Shown: positions 1 to 6,789 of the stretch, in pieces | Layout: every line of letters begins with the position of its first letter | Numbering within the stretch: position 1 is the first letter of the stretch | From: Ruminococcus sp. | Lineage (GTDB): Bacteria; Bacillota; Clostridia; Oscillospirales; Acutalibacteraceae | Direction of reading: 5' to 3' | DNA: 7,870 nucleotides | NCBI GenBank assembly: GCA_017380355.1 | Contig: JAFOED010000116.1 | Location: forward strand, 1 to 7,870 | Made by a program: the position numbers and the translations under genes | The notes under the pieces: model-generated | Seen by the model: only the letters and a program-made list of their open reading frames with translations | The model's database searches: none | What the model was told of the DNA's origin: nothing

Positions 1-3
1 TAA

Positions 4-138
4 ATGCTGAGAACATATCAGCCAAAAAAGCTTCACAGAAAGAAGGAGCACGGCTTTAGAAAGAGAATGTCCACAAAGAACGGTCGTAAGGTTCTTGCTA
101 GAAGAAGAGCTAAGGGCAGAAAGCACTTATCATACTAA
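4..138 (+). CDS. rpmH: 50S ribosomal protein L34
   Basis: This 44-residue gene encodes L34, a small, very basic protein of the large ribosomal subunit that is buried in 23S rRNA. The product starts MLRTYQPKK, contains HGFRKRMSTKNGRKVLARRRAKGR, the near-invariant L34 core, and ends KHLSY. This is the usual family length. The ATG at 4 is preceded directly by an in-frame TAA at 1-3, so the start cannot lie further upstream. The ribosome binding site and promoter lie before the window. Position 2 is Leu where many homologues have Lys, which is minor. L34 next to rnpA is the standard bacterial arrangement near the origin. Here a terminator-like hairpin separates the two genes. The identification is essentially certain from the sequence. 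Confidence 0.98.
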   Translation: MLRTYQPKKLHRKKEHGFRKRMSTKNGRKVLARRRAKGRKHLSY

Positions 139-143
139 GAAAT

Positions 144-174
144 AGGCCACTGTAGGCAGTGGTCTTTCTTTTTA
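144..174 (+). terminator. Intrinsic terminator after rpmH
   Basis: A 9-bp stem (144-152 pairing with 157-165, one G-T wobble, core CCACTG/CAGTGG) encloses a TAGG tetraloop. It runs directly into a T-rich tail, TTTCTTTTT. It starts 6 bases after the rpmH stop, as expected for a terminator that ends or attenuates the rpmH transcript before rnpA. Confidence 0.85.
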
Positions 175-252
175 TCTGACAATTTTTATGCAGCTATGCA
201 GTAATACTCCTACTTACTACTCACACTGCGTGCCAAATACGGGTGGTTAAAG

Positions 253-591
253 ATGAGATCTTATCTCACAATCAAAGAAAACAGACAATTTCAGCGTGCA
301 TACAGAAGAGGTAAATCTTTTGTTTCACAGGGACTTGTCACATACATCGTAAAAAATAATTCTAATAACCTTCAAATTGGAATAACTACTTCTAAAAAAA
401 TAGGCAAAGCTGTACAGCGTAATCGTTGCAGAAGAATCATAAGAGAAGCTTTTTATAAAATTTCTCCTATGGTAAAAGACGGGTATGATATCGTGTTTGT
501 TGCACGTGCAAAAACCGTCTATCTTAAAAGCACCGATATTTATATCGCTATGGAAAATCATTTGCAACAGGCAAATGCATTGAAAAAATAA
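253..591 (+). CDS. rnpA: Ribonuclease P protein component
   Basis: RnpA is the protein subunit of RNase P. It binds the catalytic RNA and the 5' leader of precursor tRNAs so that the leader can be cut off. At 112 residues it has normal family length. The diagnostic feature is the basic signature helix at about residues 47-66, with GITTSKKIGKAVQRNRCRR; the RNR motif is at 56-58, followed by R60 and R61. An N-terminal LTIKENRQFQRAYRRGKS stretch matches the usual family opening. The ATG at 253 is preceded by GGGTGG at 241-246, a plausible but imperfect Shine-Dalgarno with 6-base spacing. The stop codon overlaps the yidD start by one base (TAATG), so rnpA and yidD are probably translationally coupled. 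Transcription must come from readthrough of the upstream terminator or from a promoter at about 175-250 that I could not place confidently. Confidence 0.97.
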   Translation: MRSYLTIKENRQFQRAYRRGKSFVSQGLVTYIVKNNSNNLQIGITTSKKIGKAVQRNRCRRIIREAFYKISPMVKDGYDIVFVARAKTVYLKSTDIYIAMENHLQQANALKK

Positions 592-821
592 TGAAGAAAA
601 TTTTTATCGCATTAATCAGGTTTTATCAGTGCCACATTTCTCCGAAAATGGGTGCGGGTAAGTGCAAGTACTATCCTACTTGTTCACAATATATGCTCGA
701 AGCTATTGAAATTCACGGTTCCTTTAAGGGGCTTATGATGGGTTTATGGAGAATACTCAGGTGCAATCCTTTTTCAAAAGGTGGATATGACCCTGTGCCT
801 GAGAAAAAGCACAAAAGATAA
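591..821 (+). CDS. yidD: Membrane protein insertion efficiency factor YidD
   Basis: YidD is a small membrane-associated protein that assists YidC-dependent insertion of inner membrane proteins. Its exact mechanism is not settled. The 76-residue product carries the family hallmarks: LIRFYQCHISP at 8-18, CKYYPTCSQYMLEAI at 25-39 and RILRCNPFSKGGYDPVP at 54-70. The three characteristic cysteines are C25, C31 and C58. The N-terminal part forms an amphipathic helix rather than a full signal peptide. The start codon ATG shares its A with the last base of the rnpA stop, and no good Shine-Dalgarno precedes it, so translation probably depends on ribosomes finishing rnpA. Only 11 bases separate it from yidC, its functional partner. 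The product ends in a short basic tail, EKKHKR. Confidence 0.96.
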   Translation: MKKIFIALIRFYQCHISPKMGAGKCKYYPTCSQYMLEAIEIHGSFKGLMMGLWRILRCNPFSKGGYDPVPEKKHKR

Positions 822-832
822 GAAGGTTTATT

Positions 833-1759
833 ATGGAAATTTTTAACATCTTTGGTAGCATATTCGGCTACATTCTCTGGGCAGCTTACTACCTTGTAAA
901 TAATTTTGGTTTTGCTATTATCATCTTTACTTTAATTTTCAAGGTTGTTTTATTCCCATCTTCTGTAAAACAGCAGAAGTCTATGGCTGCCAATGCAAAA
1001 TTACAGGCTAAACAGAAAGCATTACAGGAAAAGTATGCTAATGACAAACAGAAATATAATGAAGAAGTACAGAAAATGTACGAACAGGAAAATGTAAAAC
1101 CATTCGGCGGTTGTCTGTCTTCTCTTTTACCTATGTTTGTTATGCTTGGTATTTACTACGCAGTTGTACGTCCACTTACAAACGTGCTTCATATTTCGAA
1201 GGATGCTATTGCAGAACTTACAAATTACGTTAATACTATTCCTGGCATTTCCATCAATACTTCAGGTTCACTTTACTATCAGATTGACCTTCTGAGAATT
1301 TTTAACAAGATTTCTGATCACTCTGCTGTTCAGGAAATCCTTACTGGTGATGAAATTGAAAAAATCCAGTCACTTTCTGGCGGATTTAATGTATTCGGTA
1401 TAGACCTCTTAAGCACACCAAAGGTAGTCGGCGGATGGCTCTTACTCATTCCGATTTTATGTCTTGTTACTTCAGTAGGTTCACAGATTTACACTATGTT
1501 TATGAAGGGCAACCCAATGAGTAATCAGCAGGGTTGTATGAAGTGGATGTTTATCGCATTACCGCTGTTTACTGCATATATCGCGTATACAGTACCTGCT
1601 GCTGTTGGTTTCTACTGGATCTGGTCAACAATTTTTGGTTTTATCCAGACGCTTATTATGAATAAGTTCTATTCTCCTGAACTTGTTAATGCTAAGGCAG
1701 AAGCTCAGCACATCGCACGACTTGAACTTGATGAAAAAAACGTTACACCTAATAATTAG
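833..1759 (+). CDS. yidC: Membrane protein insertase YidC/Oxa1 family
   Basis: YidC inserts and folds proteins in the cytoplasmic membrane, alone or with SecYEG. The 308-residue product shows the Oxa1/YidC layout: a first membrane segment at about 24-43, a charged helical hairpin at about 46-88 rich in Lys, Gln and Glu (the cytoplasmic coiled region), and a second segment at about 92-115. A long outer loop runs to about 198, and three more segments lie at about 200-222, 238-254 and 257-276. There is no lipobox cysteine near the N-terminus, unlike Bacillus SpoIIIJ. At the position of the conserved groove arginine in the first membrane segment, the motif FTLIFKVVLFP places lysine (K37), keeping a positive charge. 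The Shine-Dalgarno AGAAGG at 821-826 lies 6 bases before the ATG and overlaps the yidD stop. Whether a second YidC exists elsewhere cannot be judged from this window. Confidence 0.96.
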   Translation: MEIFNIFGSIFGYILWAAYYLVNNFGFAIIIFTLIFKVVLFPSSVKQQKSMAANAKLQAKQKALQEKYANDKQKYNEEVQKMYEQENVKPFGGCLSSLLPMFVMLGIYYAVVRPLTNVLHISKDAIAELTNYVNTIPGISINTSGSLYYQIDLLRIFNKISDHSAVQEILTGDEIEKIQSLSGGFNVFGIDLLSTPKVVGGWLLLIPILCLVTSVGSQIYTMFMKGNPMSNQQGCMKWMFIALPLFTAYIAYTVPAAVGFYWIWSTIFGFIQTLIMNKFYSPELVNAKAEAQHIARLELDEKNVTPNN

Positions 1760-1793
1760 TCTGTACTTATCAAAAACGAAAATATCACTAGAA

Positions 1794-1799
1794 GAGGTG
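1794..1799 (+). promoter_or_regulatory. Ribosome binding site for the jag TTG start
   Basis: GAGGTG at 1794-1799 lies 4 bases before the TTG at 1804. An in-frame TAG at 1789-1791 rules out any start further upstream. The next in-frame Met is residue 34, which would remove most of the Jag_N domain, so this site decides the start. Confidence 0.75.
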
Positions 1800-1803
1800 C
1801 AAA

Positions 1804-2586
1804 TTGAATAGAGAAGCTATTGCAACAGGCGCTACTGTTGAAGAAGCAAAAGAAAATGCCTGTCGACAGCTCGGTGTTGAAACATATGATGATAACATCG
1901 AAATGGAAATCATCGACAGACAGAAAAATAAGATTTTAGGTCTTTTTGGTGGCCATCCTGCTAAAGTAAGAGTATTTATCAAAACTACTCCTGCACAGGC
2001 TGCTGCTGATTATCTTGGCGCTGTTATCAAGGCGATGGGTCTTGAAAACATTGAAATGAGCGTCGAAGAAAAAGAAAAGAATGTTATCAATATCGACATT
2101 ACAGGTGAAGATGTTGGTTCAGTTATTGGTAGACGCGGCGAGACTTTAGATGCTTTACAGTATCTCACATGTCTTGTAGCAAACCACGTAGAAAACTCTT
2201 ACTGTAGAGTTACAATTAACACAGGCGACTACAGAGAAAAGAGAGAAAAAACTCTTGAAATTTTAGGAAGAAAGCTTGCTATTAAAGCTGCAAAAACCGG
2301 TAGAAAATCTTCTCTCGAGCCAATGAATCCATATGAAAGACGCATCATCCATACTGCTGTACAGAAAGTAAACGGTGCTATTTCCTGGAGCGAAGGCGAG
2401 AACATCAACCGCCATGTTGTTATCGGACCTGACCCTAAGTCAAAGGGTAACTTTAAAGGAAAGTCAAATCACAGAAAGCCATACAGAGGTAAGAGCTCAG
2501 GCACTCCTGCTAAAGCTCCTAACCCAGACAGAAAGCCACTCAACGAGGGCGAAGGTTTTGGTCTGTACGGAAGAATTGATAAATAA
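1804..2586 (+). CDS. khpB: RNA-binding protein KhpB (Jag/EloR), Jag_N–KH–R3H
   Basis: Jag/KhpB is a cytoplasmic RNA-binding protein that, in other Bacillota, works with KhpA and influences cell elongation and division. The 260-residue product has three recognisable parts. The Jag_N domain at about 1-60 contains ATGATVEEA and ILGLFGGHPAKVRV. A KH domain at about 75-155 has the GRRG loop at 109-112 within VIGRRGETLDALQYL. An R3H domain at about 165-210 has LEPMNPYERRIIHTAV, with R179 and H183 forming the R-x3-H motif. After residue 210 comes a roughly 50-residue tail rich in Lys, Gly, Pro and Ser, ending GFGLYGRIDK; it looks disordered and basic. The gene starts with TTG, and a stop just upstream fixes this choice. 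It is the last gene before a strong terminator. Placement next to yidC is the standard arrangement and the origin of the old name jag (SpoIIIJ-associated gene). Confidence 0.94.
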   Translation: MNREAIATGATVEEAKENACRQLGVETYDDNIEMEIIDRQKNKILGLFGGHPAKVRVFIKTTPAQAAADYLGAVIKAMGLENIEMSVEEKEKNVINIDITGEDVGSVIGRRGETLDALQYLTCLVANHVENSYCRVTINTGDYREKREKTLEILGRKLAIKAAKTGRKSSLEPMNPYERRIIHTAVQKVNGAISWSEGENINRHVVIGPDPKSKGNFKGKSNHRKPYRGKSSGTPAKAPNPDRKPLNEGEGFGLYGRIDK

Positions 2587-2590
2587 TTTT

Positions 2591-2623
2591 TAAGGGGGCG
2601 GTTTTCCGCTCCCTTATTTGTTT
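2591..2623 (+). terminator. Intrinsic terminator after jag/khpB
   Basis: An 11-bp GC-rich stem (2591-2601 with 2606-2616, one G-T pair, core GGGGGCGG/CCGCTCCC) closes a TTTT loop. It is followed by TTTGTTT. It begins 4 bases after the khpB stop and marks the end of the rnpA–yidD–yidC–khpB unit. mnmE starts only about 25 bases later, so mnmE needs either readthrough or a promoter that I cannot see in the short gap. Confidence 0.9.
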
Positions 2624-2646
2624 AATTTTTACATTTAAGGTGTATT

Positions 2647-4014
2647 ATGGAAAATCTTACAATTGCTGCTATCAGTACCGCACTCGGACAGGGTGGTATT
2701 GGTGTAATCAGAATATCAGGAGAAGATGCTGTAAAAATAGCCGACAAAGTTTTTAAGAAAGTGTCTGGAGAGTTACTTTGTGACGCTAAAGGTTATACTG
2801 CGCATTTCGGATATGTGTATCATAATAATGAAAAAATTGACGAATGTGTTGCGACTGTTTTTAGAGCACCTCATAGTTATACGGGCGAAGATGTTGTAGA
2901 GTTTTCATGTCACGGTGGCGTTTACATCACTAAAACTGTGTTGAGAACTGTACTTGATAATGGCGCTGTTATAGCTCAGTCCGGTGAATTTACTAAAAGA
3001 GCTTTCTTAAATGGAAAGCTTGATTTAACTCAGGCAGAAGCTGTTATGGATATTATCGGTGCAAAGTCCAGTGCTGCAGCGAAGTCCGCTTTATCAGTGC
3101 ACGAAGGTGCACTTAGTTTAAAAATCAATGAAGTTAAAGATGAGCTTGTTAATCGTGCTGCACATTTATGTGCATGGGCTGATTATCCTGAGGAAGATAT
3201 TCCTGAAATAGAATTTGAGGCTCTTATAAATGCGATTAAAGAGAGTAGCTATAAACTTTCTGACTTACTCAATAATTATGATAGAGGTAAAGCTATCAGA
3301 GAAGGTATTGATACGGTTATTGTTGGTAGACCAAATGTAGGTAAGTCTACTTTGATGAATTTAATTGCTGGCTGTGACAAGAGTATTGTAACTGATATTG
3401 CAGGTACAACCAGAGATATAGTTGAAGAAACTGCTATTGTAAAAGATATTACTCTTCATTTATCTGATACAGCAGGTATCAGAGATGCTGATAATGCCAT
3501 TGAAAAAATCGGTGTCGATAAAGCAAAGAAACGTCTACTTAGTGCTGAACTGGTTATTGCTGTTTTTGATGCATCAACTAAGCTTTGTGATGATGATTTG
3601 GATCTTCTTTCACAGCTTAATGGAACTAATTGTATTGCTGTTATAAATAAAGAGGATTTAGACAATAAAATTGATATAGAAAAAATTAAAGAAGTAACTG
3701 ACCATATTGTATTTATGTCAGCAAAAAATTCTACTGGTTTTTCTGATTTTGAAGATGCTGTAGAGAAAATCGCTGGCACTGATAAATTTGACTCTTCTTC
3801 AGCCGTTTTATGTAACGAGCGACAGAGAAGTCTTGCTAAAAATGCTTTTGAGTCACTTAGTGAAGCTATTTCTGCTTTAGAGTTTGGAATGACATACGAT
3901 GCTGTAACAGTTGCACTCGAAGAATCTATTTCTTATTTGTGTGAACTTACAGGAGAGCGCGTAACAGAAACTGTTGTAGATAATGTTTTCCATAGTTTTT
4001 GTGTTGGTAAGTAA
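2647..4014 (+). CDS. mnmE: tRNA modification GTPase MnmE
   Basis: MnmE, together with MnmG, installs the carboxymethylaminomethyl (or aminomethyl) group on C5 of the wobble uridine (U34) of certain tRNAs. The reaction uses GTP, a folate one-carbon donor and FAD. The 455-residue product has the usual length and opens with TIAAISTALGQGGIGVIRISG, the folate-binding N-terminal domain (about 1-120). The inserted G domain shows the P-loop GRPNVGKS at 227-234, GTTRD at 253-257, DTAG at 274-277, NKED at 334-337 and SAK at 358-360. The C-terminus FCVGK (451-455) keeps the conserved cysteine C452 of the family's C-[ILV]-G-K ending. AAGGTG at 2637-2642 is the ribosome binding site, with a short 4-base spacer. 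mnmG, its obligate partner, follows after 21 bases, so both are probably made from one transcript in matched amounts. Confidence 0.98.
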   Translation: MENLTIAAISTALGQGGIGVIRISGEDAVKIADKVFKKVSGELLCDAKGYTAHFGYVYHNNEKIDECVATVFRAPHSYTGEDVVEFSCHGGVYITKTVLRTVLDNGAVIAQSGEFTKRAFLNGKLDLTQAEAVMDIIGAKSSAAAKSALSVHEGALSLKINEVKDELVNRAAHLCAWADYPEEDIPEIEFEALINAIKESSYKLSDLLNNYDRGKAIREGIDTVIVGRPNVGKSTLMNLIAGCDKSIVTDIAGTTRDIVEETAIVKDITLHLSDTAGIRDADNAIEKIGVDKAKKRLLSAELVIAVFDASTKLCDDDLDLLSQLNGTNCIAVINKEDLDNKIDIEKIKEVTDHIVFMSAKNSTGFSDFEDAVEKIAGTDKFDSSSAVLCNERQRSLAKNAFESLSEAISALEFGMTYDAVTVALEESISYLCELTGERVTETVVDNVFHSFCVGK

Positions 4015-4035
4015 TTTATTAACTGAGGTTTTATT

Positions 4036-5934
4036 ATGAGTATATATTTTGCAGGAAATTATGATGTAGCTGTAATTGGTGCAGGCCATGCGGGAATTGA
4101 AGCCGCTTTGGCTGCAGCGAGACTCGGCTGTAAAACTGCTATTTTTACTATAAATATGGATGCTGTCGGAAACTGTCCTTGTAATCCATCTATCGGTGGT
4201 ACAGCAAAAGGACATTTAGTTCGTGAAATCGATGCACTCGGTGGTGAAATGGGAAAAACAGCTGACGAGTGTTTCTTGCAGATGAGAATGCTCAATTTAG
4301 GTAAAGGTCCTGCCGTACATTCTCTTCGTGCACAGATCGACAGACGTAAGTATCAGGATGTTATGAAGCATAAGCTCGAACTTACTGATAATCTTGATAT
4401 GCGTCAGGCTGAAATAACTGATATTGAACAGAACAACGATGGTACGTGGACACTTACAACTCGTATGCTTGCACAATTTGTGGCAAAAACGGTAATTATT
4501 GCTACAGGTACATATCTCGGTGGTAAAATATTTATCGGTGAAGTAAGCTACGAGTCAGGTCCTGACGGAGTTTTCCCTGCGACATTCTTAGGTGAGAGCT
4601 TACGTAAACTCGGTATCCCGACCAGAAGATTTAAAACAGGTACTCCTGCACGAGTAAAACGCAGTACTATTGATTTAGATAGCCTAGAAGTACAGGAAGG
4701 TGACGTACCACCTGTACCTTTCTCTTATGATACAGAGTCACTTGGTGAAAATAAAGTTGTGTGTCATATCAGCTATACAAATGAAAATACAAAGAAAATA
4801 ATTTTAGATAATATTCATCGTTCACCGCTGTACGGCGGAAAAATTGAAGGTGTAGGTCCGCGTTACTGCCCAAGTCTGGAAGATAAGATTGTAAGATTTG
4901 AACACAAGGAGCGTCATCAGCTTTTTATTGAACCATGTGGACTTGATACTGAAGAAATGTATCTTCAGGGAATGTCCTCTTCCCTTCCGGAAGAAGTTCA
5001 AATTCAGTTTTATCACACTATTCCAGGTCTTGAAAATGCTCTTATTATGCGACCTGCGTATGCTATCGAGTACGATTGTATCGACCCGACTACTATGAAT
5101 GCTACGTTAGAATTCAGGGATTTTTCTGGTCTTTATGGTGCAGGGCAGTTTAACGGAAGTTCAGGTTATGAAGAAGCTGCAGCACAAGGCTTAATTGCAG
5201 GTATTAACGCAGCACATAAAGTTATGGGCAAAGATGAGTTTGTACTAGACAGAGCCAGTTCATATATCGGTACACTTATCGACGACCTTATCACAAAAGG
5301 CGCGAACGAGCCGTATCGTATGATGACTTCGCGTAGCGAATACAGACTTATTCTTCGTCAGGATAACGCTGACGAACGCCTCACTCCTATCGGATACGAG
5401 CTAGGACTTATATCAAAAGAGCGCTGGGCACGTTTTAATGAAAAACAGAGACTTATTAAAGAAGAAATGAAACGCGTGAAACATACGACTATACCTTCAT
5501 CAGAAAAGCTTAATGAGATTCTTGTTTCACGTGAAACATCACCTGTCGAAGGTGGAATCAGACTATTTGAATTATTAAAACGCCCACAACTTAATTATAA
5601 AGTGCTTCAAGAAGTAGATATTCTCAGACCAGACTTGCCAGATGCGATTTTTGAACAGGTTGAAATCGCTATTAAGTACGAGGGATATATCAAAAAGCAA
5701 TTAGCGCAGGTTGAACAGATGAGAAAACTCGAAGTAAAGACTCTGCCTGCAGATGTAGATTATAAAACACTCTCAGGTCTTAGACTTGAAGCTCAGGAAA
5801 AACTTAATCGTATTCGTCCTGCTAATATCGGTCAGGCATCGCGTATCAGCGGTGTTTCTCCTGCGGATATCAGTGTATTACTTATCTGGCTAGCAAAACG
5901 CAGTCAGGAAAAAACTACAACAGAGGTAGAATGA
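4036..5934 (+). CDS. mnmG: tRNA uridine-5-carboxymethylaminomethyl modification enzyme MnmG (GidA)
   Basis: MnmG is the FAD-dependent partner of MnmE in modifying the tRNA wobble uridine. The 632-residue length is typical. The N-terminus has the Rossmann dinucleotide loop VIGAGHAGIEAALAAARLG (GAGHAG at 15-20), followed by CNPSIGGTAKGHLVREIDALGG at 49-70. Family signatures follow: GPRYCPSLEDKIVRF at 274-288 with C278, and GQFNGSSGYEEAAAQGLIAG at 370-389. The helical C-terminal domain, which contacts MnmE and tRNA, ends with ASRISGVSPADISVLLIWL at 601-619. GAGG at 4025-4028 is 7 bases before the ATG. The stop is one base before the rsmG start, suggesting coupled translation. Unusually, codons 496-501 also form a perfect 16-bp parS site on the DNA, so this coding region doubles as a ParB-loading site. 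Confidence 0.98.
   Translation: MSIYFAGNYDVAVIGAGHAGIEAALAAARLGCKTAIFTINMDAVGNCPCNPSIGGTAKGHLVREIDALGGEMGKTADECFLQMRMLNLGKGPAVHSLRAQIDRRKYQDVMKHKLELTDNLDMRQAEITDIEQNNDGTWTLTTRMLAQFVAKTVIIATGTYLGGKIFIGEVSYESGPDGVFPATFLGESLRKLGIPTRRFKTGTPARVKRSTIDLDSLEVQEGDVPPVPFSYDTESLGENKVVCHISYTNENTKKIILDNIHRSPLYGGKIEGVGPRYCPSLEDKIVRFEHKERHQLFIEPCGLDTEEMYLQGMSSSLPEEVQIQFYHTIPGLENALIMRPAYAIEYDCIDPTTMNATLEFRDFSGLYGAGQFNGSSGYEEAAAQGLIAGINAAHKVMGKDEFVLDRASSYIGTLIDDLITKGANEPYRMMTSRSEYRLILRQDNADERLTPIGYELGLISKERWARFNEKQRLIKEEMKRVKHTTIPSSEKLNEILVSRETSPVEGGIRLFELLKRPQLNYKVLQEVDILRPDLPDAIFEQVEIAIKYEGYIKKQLAQVEQMRKLEVKTLPADVDYKTLSGLRLEAQEKLNRIRPANIGQASRISGVSPADISVLLIWLAKRSQEKTTTEVE
5523..5538. promoter_or_regulatory. 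parS site inside mnmG
   Basis: TGTTTCACGTGAAACA is a perfect 16-bp palindrome identical to the ParB/Spo0J parS consensus known from Bacillus and many other bacteria. It lies within mnmG and encodes part of LVSRETS (residues 496-502). Clusters of parS near the origin are the normal loading points for ParB and, through it, SMC/condensin. The exact match makes the assignment strong; binding is inferred. Confidence 0.93.
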
Positions 5935-5935
5935 G

Positions 5936-6646
5936 ATGTTTAACGACATTTTAAAACAAAAAGCTATTGAATCCGGCATAAATCTGAGTGAAGATCAGAT
6001 TGAAAAACTTCGTATTTATTACGAGTTGCTGGTTGAATGGAACGAAAAAATGAATCTCACAGCGATTACGGAACCTGAGGATGTTGCGCTGAAGCATTTT
6101 TGTGACAGTATTTTGTTATTAAGCTATGCGGACATTCCGAGCGGAAGTTCTCTTATTGATGTCGGCACAGGAGCTGGTTTCCCATCAGTACCGATTAAGA
6201 TAGTTCGCGATGATATAAAACTTTGTTTGCTTGATAGTCTTAATAAGCGACTTGTATTTTTACAGGAAGTTGTAGATAAATTAGGATTACATGAAGTTAC
6301 CATCGTTCATTCTCGTGCTGAGGATGGTGCTAAAGACGCGAAATTACGCGAACAATTTGATTTTGCCACTTCACGCGCTGTAGCTCAGCTGAATGTGCTC
6401 TCAGAGTACTGTTTACCTTACGTTAAAGTCGGCGGTGCGTTTTTAGCTATGAAAGGTAAATATAGCGAAGAAGAAATTGAAAATGCAAAGTCAGCCATCA
6501 AGATTCTAGGCGGTAAAATTAGCAAGGTAGATACATATAATCTTATCGATTCATCTGAACGCACTATAATTAACATAAAGAAGATTGCAAAAACTGATAA
6601 ACGTTATCCGCGCACTGCGTCAAAAATAAAATCAAAAGCTTTATAA
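5936..6646 (+). CDS. rsmG: 16S rRNA (guanine-527-N7)-methyltransferase RsmG (GidB)
   Basis: RsmG uses S-adenosylmethionine to methylate N7 of G527 (E. coli numbering) in the 530 loop of 16S rRNA. Loss in other bacteria gives low-level streptomycin resistance. The 236-residue product has the expected length. Visible motifs are YYELLVEWNEKMNLTAI at 28-44, KHFCDSI at 53-59 and the SAM-binding loop DVGTGAGFPSVPIKI at 75-89. The acidic-strand region LLDSLNKRLVFLQEV follows at 98-112, then TSRAVAQL at 145-152 and the C-terminal KRYPRTASK at 222-230. The ATG follows the mnmG TGA by one base, and an AGAGG Shine-Dalgarno lies inside the end of mnmG at 5922-5926. It is the last gene of the mnmE–mnmG–rsmG unit and is closed by a hairpin terminator. 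Confidence 0.97.
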   Translation: MFNDILKQKAIESGINLSEDQIEKLRIYYELLVEWNEKMNLTAITEPEDVALKHFCDSILLLSYADIPSGSSLIDVGTGAGFPSVPIKIVRDDIKLCLLDSLNKRLVFLQEVVDKLGLHEVTIVHSRAEDGAKDAKLREQFDFATSRAVAQLNVLSEYCLPYVKVGGAFLAMKGKYSEEEIENAKSAIKILGGKISKVDTYNLIDSSERTIINIKKIAKTDKRYPRTASKIKSKAL

Positions 6647-6649
6647 AAT

Positions 6650-6682
6650 AGACGGCACATTCGACAGAGTGTGCCGTTTTTC
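6650..6682 (+). terminator. Intrinsic terminator after rsmG
   Basis: ACGGCACA at 6652-6659 pairs with TGTGCCGT at 6670-6677. The stem extends inward by three more pairs (one wobble) to a GACA loop at 6663-6666, and a TTTTT tract at 6677-6681 follows. It sits 3 bases after the rsmG stop and separates the tRNA/rRNA modification genes from noc. Confidence 0.9.
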
Positions 6683-6730
6683 TGTGCTAAAATCAAAAAG
6701 AATATAAAATATTCGCCCAAATATCTACAA

Positions 6731-6759
6731 ATTACTTGGTGGTACAGTGGTATTATAAT
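6731..6759 (+). promoter_or_regulatory. Candidate promoter for noc
   Basis: A perfect -10 hexamer TATAAT at 6754-6759 lies 30 bases before the noc ATG. A weak -35 candidate ATTACT at 6731-6736 (3 of 6 matches to TTGACA) is spaced 17 bases away. An alternative reading is an extended -10, TGG followed by TATTAT, at 6748-6756. The location just after a terminator and before a well-placed ribosome binding site supports a real promoter. The exact elements are inferred. Confidence 0.5.
6739..6752 (+). repeat. Short direct repeat GTGGTA at the noc promoter
   Basis: GTGGTA occurs at 6739-6744 and again at 6747-6752, an 8-base period within the -35/-10 spacer of the candidate noc promoter. It could be an operator half-site pair or chance. 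The repeat itself is certain, but any function is unproven. Confidence 0.3.
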
Positions 6760-6778
6760 CTTGCGAGGACAACCTATG

Positions 6779-6783
6779 AGGAG
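6779..6783 (+). promoter_or_regulatory. Ribosome binding site deciding the noc start
   Basis: AGGAG at 6779-6783 is a strong Shine-Dalgarno 6 bases before the ATG at 6790. The same reading frame is open further back to a TTG at 6736. That TTG has no Shine-Dalgarno and overlaps the candidate promoter, so the ATG at 6790 is preferred. Confidence 0.8.
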
Positions 6784-6789
6784 ATTACG

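Noticed and set aside
176..207. CTGACA ... TAATAC as a promoter for rnpA
   Set aside because: The spacing is 20 bases, too long for a typical promoter, and no better pairing was visible.
321..328. TGTTTCAC, the left half of parS, inside rnpA
   Set aside because: The other half is absent. An 8-base match is expected by chance in several kilobases.
2375..2593. 72-codon open frame overlapping the 3' end of jag
   Set aside because: It lies in another frame of a clear gene, its product shows no family features, and it has no credible start signal.
3456..4295. Reverse-strand open frames under mnmE and mnmG
   Set aside because: They are antisense shadows of strongly conserved genes, with Ser/Cys-rich products typical of non-coding frames.
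4984..4993. CTTCCGGAAG palindrome in mnmG considered as a Noc-binding site
   Set aside because: It lacks the central CCCGGG core and flanking A/T of the known Noc consensus. It is a chance coding palindrome.
5474..5483. GCGTGAAACA, resembling the right half of parS about 50 bases before the perfect site in mnmG
   Set aside because: The left half does not match the palindrome, so it is at best a half-site and is explained by coding sequence.
6736..6789. In-frame TTG extension of noc by 18 codons
   Set aside because: There is no ribosome binding site and it overlaps a perfect TATAAT box. The ATG at 6790 has a strong AGGAG at correct spacing.
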